This document shows positions 34,323 to 43,185 of a stretch of 64,000 nucleotides of DNA, in pieces. Every line of letters starts with the position of its first letter. Position 1 is the stretch's first letter. Made by a program: the position numbers and the translations under genes. The notes under the pieces were generated by a model. That model was not told the DNA's origin, searched no databases, and saw only the letters and a list, made by a program, of their open reading frames with translations. Source of the stretch: NZQO01 sp964639255 (GTDB lineage Bacteria > Bacteroidota > Bacteroidia > Flavobacteriales > Flavobacteriaceae); NCBI GenBank assembly GCA_964639255.1, contig CAZXDP010000007.1:10492-74491 (forward strand), in the 5' to 3' direction.

Positions 34323-35357
34323 ATGAAAACAGTAAAATTTTTAACAATTCCATTGCTCTCCGTGCTATTTCTTACCGCATGTAGCGATGATGATGACAAC
34401 AATGTAGATGATGGTCCTGCGCAAGATACAGAGGCCCGTCTATATGCCACGAGCAATACGAACGGTAGGGTAACCGAATATAGCTATGAGGATGACCCCA
34501 CCACTGTAGAGACATCCTCTTTCTTAACGCTCTCGACCGATTCAGAAGGGATTTACTACGATGGACAAGCCGATGAGCTTACGGTGGTTTCGCGCTCATT
34601 GTTGCAGCTAAACAATTATGCCGATATTTCCTTGGCTGAAGATGGCGCAACATTGAACCTGAATCTATCGGGCAGTGCAGACCTAGAGAGTCCGCGCGAT
34701 GTAGCCGTTAACAACAACATCTATGTTGTTTCAGACAATGCTGATGTAGATGGAGACCCCAATACAGAAGAAGGCCTCCTTTTCATTTATATCCGAAATG
34801 GATCGGGGTTTACCTTACGTAATACAGTACTCGTAAATTTCGCGGTATGGGGAATCGAATTTGTAGGTAACGACTTGTATGCGGTGGTAGATAAAACTTC
34901 TGAAGTCGCCCTGCTCTCAAATTTTGCAGCGACATATACCACCAATATAACTGCCGTAGCCGATAAGCGCGTGGCCATAGAAGGCATTACCCGCACGCAT
35001 GGAATTGGTTTCGATGGCGGCACCATGGTGTTGACAGATATAGGCGATGCCAGTGATGATTCTGATGGAGGTTTCCATATCATTACCAATTTTGTAAATA
35101 AATTCAACAGTGTAGCCGATGGCGGAACATTGCCAGTTGCTGGAAATCAGGTTAGGGTAGCCGGTTCCTCCACCTTTTTGGGCAATCCCGTTTCGGCCGA
35201 TTTTGACGCCGATAGCAATACGGTTTTCATTGCGGAAAGAGCGAACGGTGGGGGTCGTATCTTGGCCTTTAGTAATATCGATACTGGCGGTAACTTGAGC
35301 CCCGTTATCAATAACCAACTTAATGGCGCTTCATCGGTTTATTTTTATAAAGAGTAA
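34323..35357 (+). CDS. Surface lipoprotein, beta-propeller-like, unknown function
   Basis: 344-aa predicted lipoprotein. Start ATG at 34323 gives a signal peptide with lipobox LTAC; 13 more in-frame codons upstream are not signal-like. After the lipid Cys comes SDDDDNNVDD, an acidic tract of the type known as the surface export signal in Bacteroidota. The rest has repeated Asp/Asn/Gly-rich strands (for example GEGIYYDG, PRDVAVNNNIYVVSDN, GIGFDGGTMVLTD) suggestive of a beta-propeller. Ligand unknown. Confidence 0.72.
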   Translation: MKTVKFLTIPLLSVLFLTACSDDDDNNVDDGPAQDTEARLYATSNTNGRVTEYSYEDDPTTVETSSFLTLSTDSEGIYYDGQADELTVVSRSLLQLNNYADISLAEDGATLNLNLSGSADLESPRDVAVNNNIYVVSDNADVDGDPNTEEGLLFIYIRNGSGFTLRNTVLVNFAVWGIEFVGNDLYAVVDKTSEVALLSNFAATYTTNITAVADKRVAIEGITRTHGIGFDGGTMVLTDIGDASDDSDGGFHIITNFVNKFNSVADGGTLPVAGNQVRVAGSSTFLGNPVSADFDADSNTVFIAERANGGGRILAFSNIDTGGNLSPVINNQLNGASSVYFYKE

Positions 35358-35377
35358 GGCGCGTGTAGTAATATTAT

Positions 35378-35411
35378 AAAAAATGCCACGAGAAATCGTG
35401 GCATTTTTTTA
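35378..35411. terminator. Bidirectional terminator between the lipoprotein gene and yebC
   Basis: AAAAAATGCCACGA / TCGTGGCATTTTTT stem with a short loop (GAAA), A run on one side and T run on the other. The two genes converge here. Confidence 0.88.
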
Positions 35412-35434
35412 TAGATTAAGTTTTTCGAAACTAT

Positions 35435-36151
35435 TTATTCGGTTTCCTCCATGGTATGATACACATTCTGTACGTCATCGTCCTCCTCAATTTTTTCCAA
35501 TAACTTCTCCACGTCTTCCATCTGTTCTTGGGTAAGCGTTTTAGTGACCTGTGGAATACGCTCAAAACCGGAAGAAATAATTTCTATGTTTTGTTTTTCG
35601 AGATACGATTGTATGGCGCCGAAACTTTCAAAGGGCGCATAGATCATAATTCCATCCTCATCTTCAAAAATTTCCTCCACTCCAAAATCAATCAGTTCCA
35701 GTTCTAGCGCTTCCAGATCCATATTGGCGGCCTTGATTTTAAACTGGCATACGTGGTCGAACATAAAGGAGACCGAGCCCGAGGTTCCCAAGCTCCCATC
35801 ACATTTATTGAAATAAGATCGCACATTTGCAACCGTTCTTGTATTGTTATCGGTCGCGGTCTCAATAAGAATGGCAATGCCATGCGGAGCGTAGCCCTCA
35901 AAGAGCACTTCCTTAAAATCGCCCTGATTCTTGTCGCTGGCCCGTTTTATGGCGCGTTCAATGTTATCCTTGGGCATATTCACCGCCTTGGCATTCTGTA
36001 TTACAGCACGCAACCTTGAATTGCTGTCCGGATCTGGACCGCCTTCCTTAACCGCCATTACAATATCTTTACCAATGCGGGTAAAGGCCTTGGACATAGC
36101 CGCCCATCGTTTCATCTTTCTAGCTTTCCTAAATTCAAAAGCTCTTCCCAT
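35435..36151 (-). CDS. yebC: YebC/PmpR family regulator
   Basis: 238-aa protein of the YebC/PmpR (TACO1) family, linked to translation of proline stretches and to transcription control. N-terminal MGRAFEFRKARKMKRW and KAFTRIGKDIVMAVKEGGPDP are diagnostic. Thirteen in-frame codons lie upstream, but the family begins MG(R/A). An acidic C-terminus (EKIEEDDDVQNVY) is usual. It stands in a minus-strand group with phhB and the SDR gene. Confidence 0.94.
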   Translation of the reverse strand: MGRAFEFRKARKMKRWAAMSKAFTRIGKDIVMAVKEGGPDPDSNSRLRAVIQNAKAVNMPKDNIERAIKRASDKNQGDFKEVLFEGYAPHGIAILIETATDNNTRTVANVRSYFNKCDGSLGTSGSVSFMFDHVCQFKIKAANMDLEALELELIDFGVEEIFEDEDGIMIYAPFESFGAIQSYLEKQNIEIISSGFERIPQVTKTLTQEQMEDVEKLLEKIEEDDDVQNVYHTMEETE

Positions 36152-36264
36152 AGTAGTTTGTTTTTCACGGGGCTTCGCGCTTTTCATCATAGAAAAAGCA
36201 CCCCAGTATAATCGGCTTCAAATATATAAAAAACCAATTAGCGAACCCAAAAATTAAAAACAAG

Positions 36265-36546
36265 CTAGCCCACTAAATCGTCGATAATCTTGGCCAACTC
36301 AAAATCTTTTTCGGTTACCCCATCGGCATCGTGGGTAGAGAGATAAATCTCCAATTGGTTGTACACGTTCGTCCACTCTGGATGATGTTGCAGTTTTTCA
36401 GCTTCAAAGGCGATTCGGGTCATGGCAGAAAATGCCTCTTTAAAATTCTCGAATTCAAACGCCGTGTGAATGGCGCCATCGTGATAGTCCCAACCTTCAA
36501 ATTCGGTGAGTTTTTGTTGTACTTCTTTTTCAGAATAAGCTTTCAT
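36265..36546 (-). CDS. phhB: 4a-hydroxytetrahydrobiopterin dehydratase
   Basis: 93-aa pterin-4a-carbinolamine dehydratase, also known as PCD/DCoH. Signature EAEKLQHHPEWTNVYN, with the tandem His ligands and Trp, and GWDYHDG. It recycles 4a-hydroxy-tetrahydropterin from aromatic amino acid hydroxylase; no such hydroxylase gene is in this window. It sits 11 nt downstream of the SDR gene. Confidence 0.92.
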   Translation of the reverse strand: MKAYSEKEVQQKLTEFEGWDYHDGAIHTAFEFENFKEAFSAMTRIAFEAEKLQHHPEWTNVYNQLEIYLSTHDADGVTEKDFELAKIIDDLVG

Positions 36547-36557
36547 AAAATACGGTG

Positions 36558-37409
36558 TTATTTATACGTACTAATTTCTTGGTGCAGGGTACAGGCTTCG
36601 ATAACTTCGGAAACCGAAATGCGATACGCATTGGGTAACTTGTTGTGTTTCGGCAATATGGCCAGGTAATTATCGTCGTTGCGCCTGTACACCCTTTTAA
36701 ATATAGGCATTTCGCTTCCTATTTTCTCACAAATTTCTGTAAAAAGGTCTTCGTGATGTACCATATCGTCGCTTGCAAGATGGAATATACCATCCAAACC
36801 TTGGTTTATGATGTAGTGTACTTGTTGGGCGATTTTATCGGCGGTGGTTACCGTAATGATCAAATTGGGAAATACCTCGAAAGTGGCGCGATGTTTGGCG
36901 GCCTGTCTAAGCTGAAAGAGCAGGGGGGAATGAACGCCCAAAACGAACGGTAAGCGCAAAATGGCGGTTTGTGCCGGAATGGATTCCAACAGCAACCGTT
37001 CCACAGCGTACTTATAATTTCCATAGGCGCTCTCGGGCACGGGTTTGTCATTTTCATATGCCGGTAGTAAAAAATGACCATCGAAAACAACATTGCTCGA
37101 AAGAAATAACAAGCGGCTGCGATGGTGGTTTTTACAATAGGCCACCAATTGGGCGTGGCACTGTAGCAATGCAGTGTACGGTCCTTGTAATGCCGAAATG
37201 ATGACCGTGGGCATAACCGAATCTAAGATGTCGTTAATTGAATCTTTCTCTGCACAGTAGCGAAAAAATACTTGATTTCCGCCGAAGGGGCCTTCTTGGC
37301 GGCAATAGGTTCCGTAGGTTTCAAAGAAGGATAGCAATTCTCGATAGAGCGTATTGCCAACGAATCCGCTGGCGCCCAAAATCAATATGCGATGTTTATG
37401 ATCGTCCAT
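36558..37409 (-). CDS. NAD(P)-dependent sugar-nucleotide reductase-like SDR
   Basis: 283-aa extended short-chain dehydrogenase, RmlD-like. Rossmann motif ILILGASGFVGNTL at the N-terminus and active-site YGNYKYAVERLL (YxxxK) near residue 131. It would act on a nucleotide sugar or similar; no neighbour shows the substrate. It lies 17 nt after glsA and 11 nt before phhB. Confidence 0.8.
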   Translation of the reverse strand: MDDHKHRILILGASGFVGNTLYRELLSFFETYGTYCRQEGPFGGNQVFFRYCAEKDSINDILDSVMPTVIISALQGPYTALLQCHAQLVAYCKNHHRSRLLFLSSNVVFDGHFLLPAYENDKPVPESAYGNYKYAVERLLLESIPAQTAILRLPFVLGVHSPLLFQLRQAAKHRATFEVFPNLIITVTTADKIAQQVHYIINQGLDGIFHLASDDMVHHEDLFTEICEKIGSEMPIFKRVYRRNDDNYLAILPKHNKLPNAYRISVSEVIEACTLHQEISTYK

Positions 37410-37426
37410 GGGCAGCTAGCTAACGG

Positions 37427-38341
37427 TTAAAATATGGAACGATTAGTTTTGGTAGTGAAAAGCTCGAGGGCTTGCATGCCCAAATACGAATTTCCCTTTT
37501 CATTGAGTCCCGGCGACCAGCAAGCTATGGTAAACTCTCCCGGTAGAAGCGCCACAATGCCACCGCCAACGCCGCTTTTACCCGGTAGCCCCACCTCAAA
37601 GGCAAATTCGCCAGCTTCATCATAGAAACCACAGGTAAGCATGATGGCATTGATACGCTTTACTTGGTTCAAGGTAAGGTGAGCGTTGCCTCGGCTGCAC
37701 TTGCCGCGATTCGCAAACGGAAAAAAGGCCTTGGTGAGTTGTTTGCAGTTCATTTCTATAGCGCATTGGTGAAAATAGAAATCGAGTACTTCCTCCACGT
37801 CGTTCTTAAGATTCCCGAAAGACTTCAGGAGATTGGCGGCAGCGTAGTTATTATAACCTGTTTCTGCCTCTGATGCGGCCACCTTCTTATTGTACTGAAT
37901 AGTTTGGTCGTTGGAGAGCTCCCGAACGAACTGCAGGAATTCCTCCTTTGGATTGTCCAATAGCGATATCAGAATATCGGCAATGACGATTGCCCCAGAA
38001 TTGATAAAGGGATTTCGAGGAATACCCTGTTCCATTTCCAAAAGGGAGAGATGGTTAAATGGGTTGCCAGATGGTTCAACATCCAACCGTTTAAAAACTT
38101 GATTTTTCAATATAGAGAAGGCCTTGGCAAACGAAAGCACCTTGCTAATACTTTGTATGGAAAAAGGTTCGTCCCAGTCGCCCACGTAAAAATCGTCACC
38201 GTTTATCCTGTTCAGGTAAATACCAAACTTTTCCTTATCAACTTGGGCCAATTCTGGTATGTACGAAGCGACTTCACCCTTGTCCACGCGCTGTTGCAGG
38301 CGTGCGTAGATCTCGTTTAAAATCGCTTGGTAGTCTGTCAT
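37427..38341 (-). CDS. glsA: Glutaminase A
   Basis: 304-aa serine-dependent beta-lactamase-fold glutaminase: glutamine to glutamate and ammonia. Motifs EPFSIQSISKVLSF (catalytic Ser-x-x-Lys), NPFINSGAI, and GLPGKSGVGGGI near the C-terminus. The frame is open a further 35 codons into gcvT, but MTDYQAIL at 38341 matches the family start. It follows gcvT by 1 nt, so the two are co-transcribed. Confidence 0.94.
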   Translation of the reverse strand: MTDYQAILNEIYARLQQRVDKGEVASYIPELAQVDKEKFGIYLNRINGDDFYVGDWDEPFSIQSISKVLSFAKAFSILKNQVFKRLDVEPSGNPFNHLSLLEMEQGIPRNPFINSGAIVIADILISLLDNPKEEFLQFVRELSNDQTIQYNKKVAASEAETGYNNYAAANLLKSFGNLKNDVEEVLDFYFHQCAIEMNCKQLTKAFFPFANRGKCSRGNAHLTLNQVKRINAIMLTCGFYDEAGEFAFEVGLPGKSGVGGGIVALLPGEFTIACWSPGLNEKGNSYLGMQALELFTTKTNRSIF

Positions 38342-38342
38342 C

Positions 38343-39425
38343 TCAACCTTTGTAAAACGGCAACTTAACGACGGTCGCGGGAACCGCCTTCTTTCGTATC
38401 TGAATATAAATCTGGCTACCGGGTGCACTATGCGCGGTAGTAACATAACCTAAACCAATACCTTTTTCCACCGAAGGGGCCATGGTACCGCTGGTAACGT
38501 GGCCAATGATTGTGCCCTCGTCATCGATAATAGCATAGCCTTGGCGTGGAATACCACGTTCATTAAGCTCGAAGCCCACCAATTTACGCTCAGGGCCTTC
38601 TTCCTTTTCCCGCTTTAGGTTTTCAGAATTTATAAAGTCCTTCGTAAATTTCGTGATCCAACCCAAACCGGCTTCAATGGGTGATGTCGTTTCATCAATA
38701 TCATTTCCATAGAGGCAGTATCCCATTTCCAAACGAAGGGTGTCCCGTGCCGCAAGACCAATAGGCTTTATATTAAACGCTTCGCCGGCCTCCATTACTT
38801 TGTTCCACACTTGCTCCACCTCGTTATTCTTGCAATAAATTTCAAAACCGCCACTTCCAGTATATCCCGTGGCACTTATAATAACATGTTCAATACCGCC
38901 AAAATCTGCCACCTTGAAGGTGTAAAATTTAATTTCCTCAAGATTCACCGAAGTGAGCGATTGCATGGCTACCACGGCTTTTGGTCCTTGAATGGCAAGT
39001 AGTGAATAATCGTCCGACAAATTTCTCATGTCGGCGCCCATGCTATTATGCTGGGTGATCCAGTTCCAATCTTTCTCAATATTACTGGCATTTACCACTA
39101 GCAACCATTTTTCGGCCTCGAGTCGGTACACTATCAAATCGTCGACAATACCGCCCTTATCGTTAGGCAGACAGCTATATTGTGCTTGGCCATCGGCTAG
39201 TTTGGAAGCATCATTGCTACATACTTTCTGGATGAGTTCCAGTGCGTTGGGGCCCGTAATTAAGAACTCTCCCATATGGGACACATCGAAAACCCCGACC
39301 CCGTTGCGTACGGTTTTGTGTTCTTGGTTTACCCCTTCGTACGAAACTGGCATATTGTAACCTGCAAACGGTACCATTTTAGCACCCAATTGCTCGTGTA
39401 TGTGCGTAAGCGCAGTATTTTTCAT
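38343..39425 (-). CDS. gcvT: Glycine cleavage system T protein (aminomethyltransferase)
   Basis: 360-aa folate-dependent enzyme that moves the methylene from aminomethyl-lipoyl H protein to tetrahydrofolate. Start PLU-like [23 protein letters not shown], then [22 protein letters not shown], the Asp/Glu folate pocket and [14 protein letters not shown] near the end. GcvH and GcvP are not in the window. Length is normal. Confidence 0.95.
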   Translation of the reverse strand: MKNTALTHIHEQLGAKMVPFAGYNMPVSYEGVNQEHKTVRNGVGVFDVSHMGEFLITGPNALELIQKVCSNDASKLADGQAQYSCLPNDKGGIVDDLIVYRLEAEKWLLVVNASNIEKDWNWITQHNSMGADMRNLSDDYSLLAIQGPKAVVAMQSLTSVNLEEIKFYTFKVADFGGIEHVIISATGYTGSGGFEIYCKNNEVEQVWNKVMEAGEAFNIKPIGLAARDTLRLEMGYCLYGNDIDETTSPIEAGLGWITKFTKDFINSENLKREKEEGPERKLVGFELNERGIPRQGYAIIDDEGTIIGHVTSGTMAPSVEKGIGLGYVTTAHSAPGSQIYIQIRKKAVPATVVKLPFYKG

Positions 39426-39564
39426 CGTTTCTGAAATTTTAACGCAAATGTAGTATTATCTCCATAAGGTAACGAAGTAAATACTTGATTGTTTTCAACA
39501 AGGGTAGTAACTTTGGACGATTGCTGCTCTAAAGGCAAACCAGTTTTAATAATAATTCCGTACC

Positions 39565-41103
39565 GTGAAAATATTTTCAGCAAAACAGCTTAGCGAAGCA
39601 GATAGGGTTACTACCCAAAAACACAATATCTCATCACTCGATCTTATGGAGCGGGCGGGAACGCAGATTTTCAACTGGCTCCACCAACGTATGCAGGGTG
39701 CACCCGTGCACATACATATTTTCTGTGGTATTGGCAATAATGGTGGCGATGGGTTTGTATTGGGCAGGAAGCTTATAGAGCATGGTTACAACGTAACGAT
39801 GTACGTGGCAAATTTTACCGATAAGCGTTCCAAGTGCTTTCTAATTAATTACGATAGGGTAAAGAGTATTACAAAAAAATGGCCTCTGTTAATGACTTCG
39901 GAAGACGATTTTCCGACTATAAATAGGGAAGATATAGTTATAGACGCACTTTTTGGCATCGGGCTAAACAGGCCTCTCGAAGGTTGGTTAAAATCTTTAG
40001 TCTTACACATTAACAATAGCAAGGCATTTACGCTGTCCATTGATATCCCTAGCGGATTGTATCCAGATAAGCCTTTGGAGGATCGAGAGGCTGTAGTACG
40101 CGCCAACCATACCCTTACCTTCCAAGCGCCAAAATTGGCATTCTTCCTTCCTGAAACAGGCGACTTTGTGCCCTATTATGAAGTGCTAGATATTGGTCTG
40201 GACGAGCAATTTTTAGCAGAAACCGAGCCGCTCGCGCAATTAATTGGAAAGGCCGAGGCACGTACCTTTTACCGCCAGCGGGAAAAGTACACTTATAAAA
40301 ACAGCTACGGCCATAGCGTTATTGTTGCCGGAAGCTATGGAAAAATAGGAGCAGCCGTGTTGAGTGCCCGGGCGGCCTTCCGTACGGGAGCAGGTCTTGT
40401 CACCGCCTTTGTGCCAAAGTGCGGTTACACGGTGGTGCAAACAGCATTGCCAGAGGCTATGGTGGTAACCGATGCCGCTGAAGAAAAAATCACCAATATC
40501 ACACTCGATTTTGAGCCTACCGCAATCGGTGTGGGAATGGGAATTGGCACGGCAGCCGAAACCATGGCGGCGCTCAAGAAACTTTTTTCTTCTACGAATG
40601 CGCAATTGGTTGTTGACGCAGATGGGCTCAACTGTATGGCAATGGATGAAGAGTTGTTGCACACCATACCTGAAAACAGTGTGCTAACCCCGCACCCTGG
40701 GGAATTAAAGCGATTGATTGGAGAATGGGATAATGATTATGATAAACTGGAGAAGGCGAAGGAGTTTTCAAAGAAGCACAAGGTGGTGCTGCTAATTAAA
40801 GGTTCTAATACCATTACAGTCTATGAAGGTAAATTGTACATTAATACCACAGGAAATCCAGGTATGGCCACCGCGGGCAGTGGCGATGTACTCACGGGCA
40901 TGATTACCGGACTTATATCCCAAGGGTACGATCCGTTATTAGCTTCGGTATTTGGGGTTTACCTGCACGGAAGCGCCGGGAACCAATTTGCTCAGGAATA
41001 CGGTTTTGAGGCACTTATGGCTGGAGATATTACCGCTAAGATAGGGGAAGCGTATCTAGAATTATTTAGGCAGGAGGAAAATCAGCAATCCGAAGAAAAG
41101 TAG
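39565..41103 (+). CDS. nnr: Bifunctional NAD(P)H-hydrate repair enzyme
   Basis: 512-aa two-domain protein: an epimerase (residues 1 to about 215, GIGNNGGDGFVLGR) and an ADP-dependent dehydratase (about 230-500, with GSYGKIGAAVLSAR, LTPHPGELKRL and NPGMATAGSGDVLTG). Together they repair NADHX and NADPHX. The start is GTG at 39565; the segment MKIFSAKQLSEAD is typical of the family. It lies 45 nt before hutH. Confidence 0.95.
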   Translation: MKIFSAKQLSEADRVTTQKHNISSLDLMERAGTQIFNWLHQRMQGAPVHIHIFCGIGNNGGDGFVLGRKLIEHGYNVTMYVANFTDKRSKCFLINYDRVKSITKKWPLLMTSEDDFPTINREDIVIDALFGIGLNRPLEGWLKSLVLHINNSKAFTLSIDIPSGLYPDKPLEDREAVVRANHTLTFQAPKLAFFLPETGDFVPYYEVLDIGLDEQFLAETEPLAQLIGKAEARTFYRQREKYTYKNSYGHSVIVAGSYGKIGAAVLSARAAFRTGAGLVTAFVPKCGYTVVQTALPEAMVVTDAAEEKITNITLDFEPTAIGVGMGIGTAAETMAALKKLFSSTNAQLVVDADGLNCMAMDEELLHTIPENSVLTPHPGELKRLIGEWDNDYDKLEKAKEFSKKHKVVLLIKGSNTITVYEGKLYINTTGNPGMATAGSGDVLTGMITGLISQGYDPLLASVFGVYLHGSAGNQFAQEYGFEALMAGDITAKIGEAYLELFRQEENQQSEEK

Positions 41104-41120
41104 TTTTCCTTTTTAATTGA

Positions 41121-41128
41121 TATTTTTG
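41121..41128 (+). promoter_or_regulatory. Candidate -7 element of hutH
   Basis: TATTTTTG, a TAnnTTTG match about 20 nt upstream of the hutH start. The -33 box is not clear. Confidence 0.45.
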
Positions 41129-41148
41129 CGGTAAACAACCTTCCTCCA

Positions 41149-42660
41149 ATGCAAGACGCCCATTATATTAGTTCCGAAATACTAGATTTACCATTGCTAA
41201 GCCAGCTATTGAGCACTAACCGGCCTTTAGCGCTTTCCGAAGAAGCAACCCTCAACATCAACAAATCGCACGAGTACCTTCATTCTAAAATCAAGGACAA
41301 CGATACGCCAATTTACGGTATCAATACCGGATTTGGTTCTTTGTGCAACGTAAAGATATCTTCTGAAAATTTATCCAAGCTACAAGAGAATTTAGTGATG
41401 AGTCACGCCTGCGGAACAGGGGAGTATGTGCCAAGACAAATCGTTAAGCTGATGTTGTTGCTTAAAATACAATCGTTGAGCTACGGATACAGTGGGGTGC
41501 AACTAGAAACGGTAGAACGGCTTATTGATTTTTATAATCATAACATCTTGCCCGTGGTTTATACCCAGGGAAGCTTGGGAGCTTCGGGCGATTTAGCGCC
41601 ACTAGCGCATTTGGCCTTGCCATTGTTGGGAAAAGGAGAGGTATGGGTTGAAGGCAAGCGAACGGCCTCCCAAAAAATTCTGAAAACCCACCAGTGGGAG
41701 CCTATTGTTCTGCAGGCGAAAGAGGGGTTGGCATTATTAAACGGCACCCAATTTATGAGCGCTTATGGCATCTACACCTTGTTGAGAGCGCACAAACTCT
41801 CTTATTTGAGCGATGTTATTGGGGCGCTATCTATCGATGCGTTCGATTGCAATATGAGCCCGTTCGATCCTTTGGTGCACCTAGTGCGCCCGCACCGCGG
41901 ACAGGTAAAAACGGCAGAGCGCATTAATGAACTGCTCGAGGACAGTGAAATGGGCCTTTCTGAAAAGAAAAATGTACAAGACCCATACTCCTTCCGTTGC
42001 ATTCCCCAAGTGCACGGCGCCAGCAAAGATGCTATAGTGCATGTAACGAAAACCTTCAAAACAGAGATCAATTCCGTTACCGATAATCCCAATATTTTTG
42101 TAAAGGAAGACAAGATAATTTCCGGTGGTAATTTCCACGGTCAGCCCTTGGCATTAGGATTGGATTATCTTTCCATTGCCTTGGCAGAATTGGCCAATAT
42201 TTCAGAGCGGCGCACCTACCAGCTGGTTTCGGGACTACGGGGCCTTCCTAATTTTTTGGTGAACAATCCCGGTCTAAACAGCGGTTTTATGATTCCGCAG
42301 TACACCGCTGCCAGCATTGTGAGCCAGAACAAGCAATTGGCCGTGCCAGCTTCGGTAGATTCCATAGTCTCTTCCAACGGGCAAGAGGACCACGTGAGTA
42401 TGGGCGCAAATGCTGCGACCAAATGCCTTCGAGTTATGGAAAATTTGGAAACCGTGCTCGCCATCGAGCTGTTAAACGCCTCTCAAGCCATGGAATTTCG
42501 TCGGCCCAAAAAGACATCGCCCTTTTTGGAATCTCTATTGGCGGCCTTTAGGGAAACTGCACCGTTTGTGGACGAAGACAGACTCTTGGCCAACGATATC
42601 CACGCGGCGGTGGCATTTGTACAGAGTTTTGAAATCGATAGCGAGTTGTTGTTCGCTTAA
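41149..42660 (+). CDS. hutH: Histidine ammonia-lyase
   Basis: 503-aa enzyme converting histidine to urocanate and ammonia. The MIO prosthetic group forms from Ala145-Ser146-Gly147 in GSLGASGDLAPLAHL. Other family blocks are YGINTGFGSLCN, QDPYSFRCIPQVHGA and the C-terminal QEDHVSMG. No hutU or hutI is adjacent. A tyrosine or phenylalanine ammonia-lyase is less likely given the histidine-type active site context, although MIO enzymes are hard to tell apart by eye. Confidence 0.93.
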   Translation: MQDAHYISSEILDLPLLSQLLSTNRPLALSEEATLNINKSHEYLHSKIKDNDTPIYGINTGFGSLCNVKISSENLSKLQENLVMSHACGTGEYVPRQIVKLMLLLKIQSLSYGYSGVQLETVERLIDFYNHNILPVVYTQGSLGASGDLAPLAHLALPLLGKGEVWVEGKRTASQKILKTHQWEPIVLQAKEGLALLNGTQFMSAYGIYTLLRAHKLSYLSDVIGALSIDAFDCNMSPFDPLVHLVRPHRGQVKTAERINELLEDSEMGLSEKKNVQDPYSFRCIPQVHGASKDAIVHVTKTFKTEINSVTDNPNIFVKEDKIISGGNFHGQPLALGLDYLSIALAELANISERRTYQLVSGLRGLPNFLVNNPGLNSGFMIPQYTAASIVSQNKQLAVPASVDSIVSSNGQEDHVSMGANAATKCLRVMENLETVLAIELLNASQAMEFRRPKKTSPFLESLLAAFRETAPFVDEDRLLANDIHAAVAFVQSFEIDSELLFA

Positions 42661-42671
42661 TCTATTTGCTA

Positions 42672-43043
42672 CTAAGCGCTTTCCACCAATTCCAACACCC
42701 AGGCTTTGGCCTCTGCAAGCTCTTCAAAATGCTGAAACGGTTTTTTCAGGAAAATCTTTTCTACATCGGTATTTGAAGTTTTCAACTTTTCATTCGATAC
42801 CACGGCGAATGCCACCAGGTTCTCGATTTTTGAAGTTTCAAAATAGACTCTGGGATCTACCGAATATGAGTTCTTGCGGTGTGTGATGTACCCAAAATTC
42901 TTATTTCTGAAATATTTGGTCGAAATGTTCAAGAGAATGTCATTGTGCTCTGGTTTTACGGTAATTCCCTCATACATAACGACATAGAGATAGTTTTCGT
43001 GGACTTCCATGGTGCAGAAGTCGTACGTTAATTCAATAGGCAT
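42672..43043 (-). CDS. Small STAS/SpoIIAA-like protein, copy B
   Basis: 123-aa protein, paralogue of the one encoded at 27708-28085. Shared features in order: an Tyr/Val-rich first strand, EGI, HRK...YSVDPRVYF, a Val/Ala-rich strand, and KKPFQHF near residue 101. No catalytic residues are obvious. It is convergent with hutH (11 nt apart) and lies 142 nt downstream of the clpC stop on the same strand. Function unknown. Confidence 0.65.
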   Translation of the reverse strand: MPIELTYDFCTMEVHENYLYVVMYEGITVKPEHNDILLNISTKYFRNKNFGYITHRKNSYSVDPRVYFETSKIENLVAFAVVSNEKLKTSNTDVEKIFLKKPFQHFEELAEAKAWVLELVESA

Positions 43044-43132
43044 TCAGAAGTTTGTTTTGTTTGTTTGAAAATACAAAAATAGTGAGGATTATTAAATAAT
43101 ACTCATGTAAGGATGTCAAGAGTGTTTTCAAT

Positions 43133-43168
43133 AAAAAAAAGGGGTGCCATATGGCACCCCTTTTTTTT
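43133..43168. terminator. Bidirectional terminator downstream of clpC
   Basis: Palindrome AAAAAAGGGGTGCCAT / ATGGCACCCCTTTTTT with almost no loop. It follows clpC on the minus strand and lies upstream of the STAS-like gene, so that gene must have its own promoter or rely on read-through. Confidence 0.9.
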
Positions 43169-43185
43169 AGATAGTAACATTAATC

